A stretch of DNA of 9,885 nucleotides, taken from an uncultured Collinsella sp. (lineage in GTDB: Bacteria; Actinomycetota; Coriobacteriia; Coriobacteriales; Coriobacteriaceae). The notes under the pieces were generated by a model. It saw only the letters and a program-made list of their open reading frames with translations, was not told where the DNA came from and made no database searches. Shown piece after piece: positions 5,253 to 9,885 of the stretch (positions within the stretch are counted from its first letter, which is position 1; every line of letters starts with the position of its first letter). A program made the position numbers and the translations under genes. The stretch covers positions 1-9,885 of the forward strand of contig CAAESW010000053.1 of assembly GCA_900758845.1 (NCBI GenBank), given 5' to 3'.

Positions 5253-7436
5253 TTAGAACCAGAGGAAGTCGCTGCGGGTGACGGTGGCGCCGATGGCGAA
5301 GGGCATGCAGGCGATGACCGGATACAGGTAGCGCATGTAGGTCGAGCCATTACACGGACCAATCAGGCACACGGCGAGCACGCCCAACAGCGGCACCCAG
5401 ATCGCCAGCGCACGCCATGAATGACGACGCAGCAGGTAGACCACCACGGCGATCATGATCCACACATAGGTGGCCGAGCTCATAGTGAGCGAGATAAACG
5501 GGATGCGTTGTACTGCCACGCGATACAGGTTGATCAGGTGGTCGCACCAGCGCACCACGTTGCTGTCAACCGGATGGAAGTCGAAGTACTTGAGGTTGTC
5601 GGGACGCGCCATGATCTCGGCACTACGCGCCGTGCTGTAGACCCAAGCGTCGCGCGCGCTCGGATAAAAATAACCATAGTAGTTATTGATAAGCGCCGAA
5701 ATATAGCACTCGGGATCCTTCTTAAACATCTGAGCCCATACCTCAAAATAGGCATCGATGTCCTCCTGCGAGGCGTACTCGTTAAAGCAGTTCTTGACGG
5801 CATCGGACTTGTCGGGGTTGTAGCGGCGGCCCAGGTTCTCGTACTTGAGTACACGATCGATCACGGCACGCTCTTCGTCGGTCACCGAACCGTCGCAAGG
5901 AGCCTCCACGATGGTGCCGTCCTCCTTAACCGTAGGGTTGACGCCCGAGTTGAGGCCGTCGTGCTTTTGGACGAAACGAGCCGTCTGCTGGAACGGAATC
6001 GAAAGGATTTCGCGCTTGGAGCCGGGCGTAATGTCGTGCACCGGCATAAAGACCTTGGTGAAGTACATATTAGAGGCAAGGCAGAGCGCGAGCACCGCGA
6101 GAACGCCAACCCAGCGGAAACGCGGGATGGCGCCCGAAGGCGCAGCGCCAGTCTGCTTGGCTGCACGACGAGCCACATGCACGTCCCATACGCAAAACGC
6201 CGCCGCGATTACGCATGCCGCCAGGGGAAACACCAGGCCGCCGTTGCGCAGAAACGTGGAACCCATGGCGCCCAGAGCGAGCAGCAGCCAGTCGTGGCGC
6301 GCAAAGAGCACGGGGGCTTTCTCGCCCGCTCGCTCGGCATTGGCATCACGACGGGGCAAGCCACATGCCACGAGCTTGACGGTCTGTACCAGCAGCACCA
6401 AAAACGCGTCGGCAAAGAGCACGTCTTTGGTGAGCAACGCCGCGTAGTTAGAGAACATCGGCATAAACGCAAAGAACAGCAGGATCGCACCGCGAACCGG
6501 CAGGCTCACGCCCAATTTGCGCAGCGACGAAATGGAATAGGCCATGCAGGCAGCCGTGATGGCAAATTGAGCGCAGGTGTAGATGGCAAGACCCGCGTTA
6601 GCGCTGTTGAACAACGAAAGCCCCAGCTGAACGCACGAGCCGATAATGGCCGTGTGCACTACGGGATGATGCCCGTTGAGCAACACATTAGGATTGAGCA
6701 GACGCAAGTAGTCGCTCGTGCCGTTGGGATAGTTGAACCACTGGCGAATCTGCGCGCCCGTATCTCCCATAAAAAGGCCGGGCAGCGAAGCGATGAGCGT
6801 GGGCGTCCAGGCGATCATAAGCACCAGGAAGGGCCCGGCAAAGGGATGGACCGAGAGCACGGCGTGAGTCACACGCCATACGCGGCCAAAGTGCACTTCC
6901 GAAAACGGAATGCGTCGGGAGCTCAGCCAATCTAGACACTCAAAGGCAAGGTAGAAGGCAACGACCGCCAAGAGCATCCAGCCCGCGCCGCCAATCCAGG
7001 CGCAGATGATGCGGGCTTTGTCGCCAAGGACAATCTCGGCCGAGTCGGTGAGATCGTAGCTGCGGCCGAACACCATGCAGATGGCGAAGAACAGCGACGG
7101 CAGAATGATCGATGGACGCCAGGTGTCGCCACGGCCAAAGAACACGTAGCGAAACGGCAAGGTGAGCAGGCAGGCAAGTGCAAGCAGCATGACCGCGTCG
7201 GTATGGCCGGCAAACGAGAGGAGCACCTCGTAGCACACGTACAGCATGCCCGAGGCTTTGGGGTCAATCGCCAAGACTGCGTTGCTCGACACCGGGGAGG
7301 GATCGATGGAAAACGCCGTGGTCGCCAACAGCGCGAGCAAAAATGCGATGAGCGTCTGCTTGGCGGGGTAGCGCTTAAACCAGACGATACGGGCAGCGTC
7401 GCGCGCAGCCGTTGTGGAGAGGTCGGAATCCTTCAC
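5253..7436 (-). CDS. Large polytopic membrane protein, DUF6020-like, probable GT-C-type glycosyltransferase
   Basis: The 727-residue protein has roughly a dozen membrane segments and one large soluble region at about 460-650, predicted outside the membrane. Features fitting a GT-C fold are an acidic loop after an early membrane helix (FMGDTGAQIRQWFNYP, Asp225), HHPVVHT at 256-262, a KD pair at 337-338, RNGG at 397-400 and RYLYPV at 702-707. From memory the NYPNGTSDYL...HHPVVHT block is typical of DUF6020 proteins found near surface-polysaccharide genes. The GT-C assignment, and therefore transfer of a sugar from a lipid-linked donor, is inference; no substrate can be read. The start is GTG at 7436 with a GAAAGG ribosome binding site about ten bases upstream. 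The upstream gap holds two palindromic elements, and another abuts its stop. Confidence 0.85.
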   Translation of the reverse strand: MKDSDLSTTAARDAARIVWFKRYPAKQTLIAFLLALLATTAFSIDPSPVSSNAVLAIDPKASGMLYVCYEVLLSFAGHTDAVMLLALACLLTLPFRYVFFGRGDTWRPSIILPSLFFAICMVFGRSYDLTDSAEIVLGDKARIICAWIGGAGWMLLAVVAFYLAFECLDWLSSRRIPFSEVHFGRVWRVTHAVLSVHPFAGPFLVLMIAWTPTLIASLPGLFMGDTGAQIRQWFNYPNGTSDYLRLLNPNVLLNGHHPVVHTAIIGSCVQLGLSLFNSANAGLAIYTCAQFAITAACMAYSISSLRKLGVSLPVRGAILLFFAFMPMFSNYAALLTKDVLFADAFLVLLVQTVKLVACGLPRRDANAERAGEKAPVLFARHDWLLLALGAMGSTFLRNGGLVFPLAACVIAAAFCVWDVHVARRAAKQTGAAPSGAIPRFRWVGVLAVLALCLASNMYFTKVFMPVHDITPGSKREILSIPFQQTARFVQKHDGLNSGVNPTVKEDGTIVEAPCDGSVTDEERAVIDRVLKYENLGRRYNPDKSDAVKNCFNEYASQEDIDAYFEVWAQMFKKDPECYISALINNYYGYFYPSARDAWVYSTARSAEIMARPDNLKYFDFHPVDSNVVRWCDHLINLYRVAVQRIPFISLTMSSATYVWIMIAVVVYLLRRHSWRALAIWVPLLGVLAVCLIGPCNGSTYMRYLYPVIACMPFAIGATVTRSDFLWF

Positions 7437-7455
7437 AGTCCGAAAGCCTTTCTAG

Positions 7456-7514
7456 AAACCTGCCAAAAAGGGACAGGTTTATTTTGGCAGGTTTTATCTG
7501 GGGAAACGTTACGG
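7456..7514 (+). repeat. Dispersed 59-bp palindromic element, intact copy
   Basis: AAACCTGCCAAAA (7456-7468) and TTTTGGCAGGTTT (7482-7494) are a perfect 13-base inverted repeat around the 13-base loop AGGGACAGGTTTA. The element continues into TTATCTGGGGAAACGTTACGG, which also matches the copy at 2572-2630. It lies 20 bases upstream of the GTG start of the DUF6020-like gene. The core GGGACAGG reads on the plus strand, opposite to the neighbouring element at 7536-7572. Confidence 0.75.
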
Positions 7515-7535
7515 TTCTGTCATCGTTGCCCAGCG

Positions 7536-7572
7536 AACCACCACAAAGGTTCCTGTCCCCTTTGTGGTGGTT
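7536..7572 (-). repeat. Palindromic element with GGGGACAGG core after lgt
   Basis: AACCACCACAAAGG (7536-7549) and CCTTTGTGGTGGTT (7559-7572) are a perfect 14-base inverted repeat around TTCCTGTCC, so the minus strand reads AAAGGGGACAGGAACC through the core. It starts eight bases past the lgt stop. In lgt's direction it is followed by CGCTGGGC rather than a T-tract, so it does not look like a canonical terminator, although the RNA hairpin could still shape the transcript end. Confidence 0.75.
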
Positions 7573-7579
7573 TTGGTGG

Positions 7580-8401
7580 TTAGGCGTCCAGGTAGACGCG
7601 CTGGGGCTGGTTGCGGCGACGAGCAAAGATGATGAGCGCCAGGCCCGCGATTACGAGCGGCAAACTCAGCAACTGGCCCATGGTGATAACGCCACCCAGT
7701 AGATAGCCCAGCTGCGCATCGGGCACGCGCACAAACTCAATGAGGAAGCGGACGATGCCGTAACCCATCACAAACACGCCCATAAACGTGCCTTGGGGCA
7801 GTAGAGGCTTTTTGCGGCTGAGCACCTGCAGAATGCAAAAGAGCACGATGCCCTCAAGAAATGCCTCGTAGAGCTGGGAGGGGTGACGCGGCATATCGCC
7901 CGCGGTGCCACCGAAGACCACGCCCCAGGGCAGATCGGTCGGCTTGCCCCACAGCTCACCGTTGACAAAGTTGGCACAACGGCCCAGGCACAAGGCCAGC
8001 GGCGCGCCTATGACGGCAAGGTCTGCCAAAGTCCATGCGTCGAGCTTGTACATGCGGCACACGAGCACGCCGCCGATAACGCCGCCCACCAAACCGCCAT
8101 GGAAGCTCATGCCGCCCTCGTTGGTGGCAAAGATCTCGAGCGGATGCGCCCAGTAGTAGCCATCACCGTAAAAGACGACGTAGAACAGGCGCGCACCGAT
8201 AATGAGGCCAAAAACCACGCCGACCACGACACTCGTCAGGTCATCAATCGTGATGTTAAAACCCCAGCGACGCTGCGTGCGGTACATGACAACCGCCGTG
8301 AGCAGGGCGCCGACCACATAGGCCAGACCATACCAGTAAATCGTGATAGGCCCCGCCGAAATCGCGACGGGATCAAGCATATGGTAGAAGTCGTTGAGCA
8401 T
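7580..8401 (-). CDS. lgt: Prolipoprotein diacylglyceryl transferase
   Basis: Lgt moves a diacylglyceryl group from phosphatidylglycerol to the lipobox cysteine of prelipoproteins in the cytoplasmic membrane. The 273-residue protein carries the expected motifs: WYG at 23-25, GARLFYV at 69-75, MSFHGGLVGG with His101, the Lgt signature GRCANFVNGELWG at 140-152 (Arg141, Asn144, Asn147, Glu149), RHPSQLYEA at 172-180 and RFLIEFVRVPD at 218-228. The usual Gly-Asn of the signature is Ala-Asn here, a mild change. The ATG at 8401 has AGGAGGG five bases upstream. An upstream in-frame ATG at 8461 would code through the terminator hairpin at 8429-8461 and is rejected. It is followed by two palindromic elements and then the DUF6020-like gene. 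Confidence 0.95.
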   Translation of the reverse strand: MLNDFYHMLDPVAISAGPITIYWYGLAYVVGALLTAVVMYRTQRRWGFNITIDDLTSVVVGVVFGLIIGARLFYVVFYGDGYYWAHPLEIFATNEGGMSFHGGLVGGVIGGVLVCRMYKLDAWTLADLAVIGAPLALCLGRCANFVNGELWGKPTDLPWGVVFGGTAGDMPRHPSQLYEAFLEGIVLFCILQVLSRKKPLLPQGTFMGVFVMGYGIVRFLIEFVRVPDAQLGYLLGGVITMGQLLSLPLVIAGLALIIFARRRNQPQRVYLDA

Positions 8402-8428
8402 GTCGACCCTCCTACTCCCTACATACAA

Positions 8429-8461
8429 ATGCGGCCGCGGGCCTTGCGCTCGCAGCCGCAT
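8429..8461 (-). terminator. Terminator of the NifU-type gene
   Basis: ATGCGGCCGCGGGC (8429-8442) and GCTCGCAGCCGCAT (8448-8461) form a 14-base stem with one mismatch and one wobble around a five-base loop. On the minus strand it is followed by TTTGTATGT. It separates the NifU-type gene from lgt. The tail resembles that of the hairpin at 2539-2576. Confidence 0.65.
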
Positions 8462-8510
8462 ATTTGGGCGTAACGTCTATGCGGAGTATGCCGTCCGCAG
8501 CTTTCGCAGC

Positions 8511-8789
8511 TTAGAACGGCGCGTACTCGTCGTACAGGTCCTCGGCCTCGCCGGAGGCATTGACCTGCTCAACTCGGGTAACGCCGGGCACATGCTCCTT
8601 CAGGATGCGCTCAATACCCATGGACAGGGTCAGCGAGCTCATGGGGCAGCCGGCGCAAGCGCCCTGCAGCTCCAGTTTGACGACGCCCTCGTCGTCAACG
8701 CCCACATACTCCATATCGCCGCCATCGGCCTGCAGGTTGGGGCGAATCTCTTCAAGAACCTTCTTAAGCAGCTCTTCGTTAACAGCCAC
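8511..8789 (-). CDS. NifU-type C-terminal-domain Fe-S protein
   Basis: The 92-residue protein is a single NifU C-terminal (Nfu-like) domain: LLKKVLEEIRPNLQADGGD at 7-25, then the cluster-binding GACAGCPMS with Cys45 and Cys48, and the helix TLSMGIERILKE. Such domains bind or deliver a Fe-S cluster between monomers. There is no IscU-like or central ferredoxin domain, so it is the stand-alone type, probably a carrier in a SUF-based system located elsewhere. The start is GTG at 8789 with AAGGAG five bases upstream. It is a single-gene unit with its own terminator and a GC-rich 16-base palindrome in its leader. Confidence 0.92.
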   Translation of the reverse strand: MAVNEELLKKVLEEIRPNLQADGGDMEYVGVDDEGVVKLELQGACAGCPMSSLTLSMGIERILKEHVPGVTRVEQVNASGEAEDLYDEYAPF

Positions 8790-8811
8790 AGGGGCTCCTT
8801 TCTCACAATTA

Positions 8812-8827
8812 CGCGGGCGCGCCCGCG
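8812..8827. promoter_or_regulatory. Perfect 16-base palindrome upstream of the NifU-type gene
   Basis: CGCGGGCGCGCCCGCG is a perfect dyad 22 bases before the GTG start. It has no spacer, so it is more like a protein-binding site than an RNA hairpin. A possible -10 (TAACAT, minus strand, about 8843-8838) would put it just past the transcription start, a position typical of an operator. The base composition is extreme, so chance cannot be excluded. Confidence 0.35.
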
Positions 8828-8898
8828 GACAGAAGCTATGTTACTACAGCCGTGTACCCGCTCACGAGCCGTCCATGCGCGCAGACGCGACTTTCATG

Positions 8899-8933
8899 AG
8901 TAGTCAATTTGGGACGGGACTCTTTTAACTGCG
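8899..8933 (+). repeat. Possible decayed palindromic element with GGGACGGG core
   Basis: AGTAGTCAA (8899-8907) and TTAACTGCG (8925-8933) pair at six of nine positions plus one wobble. Between them is TTTGGGACGGGACTCTTT, whose GGGACGGG differs from the core of the other elements by one base. It lies in the 171-base gap between the deaminase stop and the NifU-type gene. Confidence 0.35.
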
Positions 8934-8960
8934 TTCGTCGTCAGATATCGACAACGCATA

Positions 8961-9485
8961 TTACTGCCGAGCCTGTCCCCCGGTACCAATCTGGACATCG
9001 ACGATGACCTGGCGGTAGCTGATGCCACAGGAGTCGAGAATGCGGCGGCTGATACGGCCGTCATCGGTGTCGGCGTACTTGTTGTCCAGGTAGACGACCT
9101 CGCCCACACCCACCTGAGCCAAAATCTTGGCGCAGTCGTGGCACGGGAACAGCGTGACGTAGACCGTGGAACCCTCGAGGTCCTTGAGCGAGCCACGGTA
9201 GTTGAGCACGGCGTTGGCCTCGGCATGGACCACGTAGTTGTGCTTGTCCTGCAGCGGGTCGTCGCTCGTACCCCACGGAAAAAAGTCGTCGTTGAGCGCC
9301 GAGGGTGTACCGTTGTAGCCCACCGAAAGGATGCGGTGGTTGGTGTTGGCGATGCACGCACCCACCTGCGTGTTGGGGTCCTTGCTGCGGCGCTGCGCGG
9401 CGATGGCCACGCTCATAAAGAACTCGTCCCAGCTAATGACGTCCAGGCGCTTGCCTGACGAAGTTTGATGAAGATCGTCCGACAT
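8961..9485 (-). CDS. dCMP deaminase-family protein (cytidine/deoxycytidylate deaminase fold)
   Basis: The 174-residue protein has the zinc-dependent deaminase signature: His88-Ala-Glu90 (VVHAEANAV) and Pro114-Cys115-x-x-Cys118 (LFPCHDCAK). GYNGTP at 57-61 and the overall length point to the deoxycytidylate deaminase group (dCMP to dUMP, feeding dTMP synthesis; ComEB-like) rather than cytidine or tRNA adenosine deaminases. The ATG at 9485 has GGAGG eight bases upstream. An in-frame ATG at 9521 overlaps the candidate -10 box TACAAT and is therefore unlikely. The last residues, GTGGQARQ, are encoded by a stretch containing GGGGGACAGGC, the same core as in the palindromic elements. Confidence 0.88.
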   Translation of the reverse strand: MSDDLHQTSSGKRLDVISWDEFFMSVAIAAQRRSKDPNTQVGACIANTNHRILSVGYNGTPSALNDDFFPWGTSDDPLQDKHNYVVHAEANAVLNYRGSLKDLEGSTVYVTLFPCHDCAKILAQVGVGEVVYLDNKYADTDDGRISRRILDSCGISYRQVIVDVQIGTGGQARQ

Positions 9486-9519
9486 GGCAGACACCTCCGT
9501 AATCGCAATAGTTTGACCC

Positions 9520-9528
9520 ATTGTAGCA
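9520..9528 (-). promoter_or_regulatory. Extended -10 promoter of the deaminase gene
   Basis: The minus strand reads TGCTACAAT at 9528-9520, an extended -10 (TGn plus a five-of-six -10 hexamer). No good -35 lies 16-18 bases upstream, which is acceptable for an extended -10. A start near 9513 gives a leader of about 28 bases ahead of the ATG at 9485, including its GGAGG site. Confidence 0.5.
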
Positions 9529-9569
9529 GGTGAAAGGTGGAGGCGTTTGTCCCACCGGCGCCCTCACTT

Positions 9570-9885
9570 TTACACGCGGCGGGGCTTTTGGTTGATGCGG
9601 TAGAGCTCGGCCAGTCCTCGCAACGTCAGCGCGTCGTCGACCGTCAGACTATGACCGACCAGCGACGCAAGCGCCTCGGCATCGTCGCCGGTAATGACTA
9701 TGGGCACGTCGCCCTCCCCCGCGGCCTTGGTCGCGCGCATCTCGGCAAGCACCATGTCGAGCATGCCGTCGATGCGGGCCACCTCGCCCAAAACCACGCC
9801 CGAGCGCATAGCCTCACGCGTGTTGCGGCCGATGACGTGTGTCGGCGCCGAGGGCTCAACCTGCGGCAGGCGCGCCGCAGCGGCC
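9570..9885 (-). CDS. coaX: Type III pantothenate kinase, C-terminal part (5' end outside window)
   Basis: The final 104 or so residues are visible; the frame is open to the right edge. The C-terminal signature of CoaX is present: HVIGRNTREAMRSGVVLGEV, then ARIDGML, VITGDDAEAL and the closing DDALTLRGLAELYRIN. CoaX phosphorylates pantothenate, the first step of coenzyme A synthesis, and needs a monovalent cation. In the usual family the phosphate-binding TGG appears near the position of the TGDDAEAL stretch; here it reads TGD, a mild departure. The gene ends 84 bases before the deaminase gene, which has its own promoter, and no strong terminator is visible between them. Confidence 0.88.
   Translation of the reverse strand, partial: AAAARLPQVEPSAPTHVIGRNTREAMRSGVVLGEVARIDGMLDMVLAEMRATKAAGEGDVPIVITGDDAEALASLVGHSLTVDDALTLRGLAELYRINQKPRRV

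Noticed and set aside
5421..6935. Plus-strand open frame of 504 codons opposite the DUF6020-like gene
   Set aside because: It is a shadow of a GC3-rich gene, with unnatural composition and no domain. Similar antisense frames at 1496-2467 and 7883-8473 are rejected for the same reason.
7536..7572. Calling the hairpin after lgt a plain Rho-independent terminator
   Set aside because: No T-tract follows in the lgt direction, and the conserved loop links it to the other palindromic elements.
8402..8461. N-terminal extension of Lgt from ATG 8461
   Set aside because: It covers the terminator stem at 8429-8461. ATG 8401 has AGGAGGG five bases upstream and matches the family start.
8481..8512. Small hairpin TGCGGA/TCCGCA and tandem AAGCTGCG repeat after the NifU-type stop
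   Set aside because: Only six paired bases and two short repeat units. The stronger terminator lies just downstream at 8429-8461, so no separate role can be supported.
1..9885. CRISPR array, tRNA, rRNA, toxin-antitoxin pair or prophage genes
   Set aside because: No regularly spaced repeats, no cloverleaf or rRNA-like stretch, and no phage or defence gene seen on either strand. All gene-free gaps are shorter than 200 bases.

Overview
The window looks like chromosome from a high-GC member of the Coriobacteriia (Actinomycetota), most likely Collinsella or a close relative. I base this on the GC-rich, GC3-biased coding, the amaP-DUF2273-asp23 envelope-stress cluster, the large DUF6020-like membrane protein and the overall protein style. 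The genus is an inference from memory; the class is safer. All eleven genes lie on the minus strand, so transcription runs from high to low coordinates. The plus-strand open frames are shadows of these genes.

Reading in the direction of transcription (right to left), the order is: the C-terminal end of a type III pantothenate kinase (coaX, cut by the right edge); a dCMP deaminase-family enzyme behind an extended -10 promoter; a single-domain NifU-type Fe-S protein with a terminator; lgt (prolipoprotein diacylglyceryl transferase); a 727-residue GT-C-like membrane protein (DUF6020-like); a YebC/PmpR protein with a terminator; the envelope-stress operon amaP, DUF2273, asp23, with a promoter whose -10 box sits in the T-tract of the previous terminator; a YitT-family membrane protein; and a zinc-ribbon membrane protein with Pro-rich linkers (cut by the left edge). 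No gap between genes exceeds 200 bases. Three starts are best placed downstream of the longest possible open frame (amaP, DUF2273, lgt), because the longer versions run back through a terminator or an upstream gene and the shorter starts carry strong ribosome binding sites. The deaminase start is moved for a similar reason.

The genes are mostly ordinary housekeeping and envelope functions: coenzyme A, pyrimidine nucleotides, Fe-S clusters, lipoprotein maturation, a probable surface glycosyltransferase, translation or regulation by YebC, and Asp23 membrane stress. The part the genes do not explain is a set of small palindromes at gene ends. Each has different arms but a related asymmetric loop core close to GGGACAGG. 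They sit at 2572-2630, 5218-5251, 7456-7514 and 7536-7572, with weaker candidates at 8899-8933 and 5172-5193. Two of them (2572-2630 and 7456-7514) are copies of one longer element of about 59 bp. Two others form an inverted pair between lgt and the DUF6020-like gene. They resemble a REP/BIME-type dispersed repeat family. No transposase for them is present here, so that link is a hypothesis.
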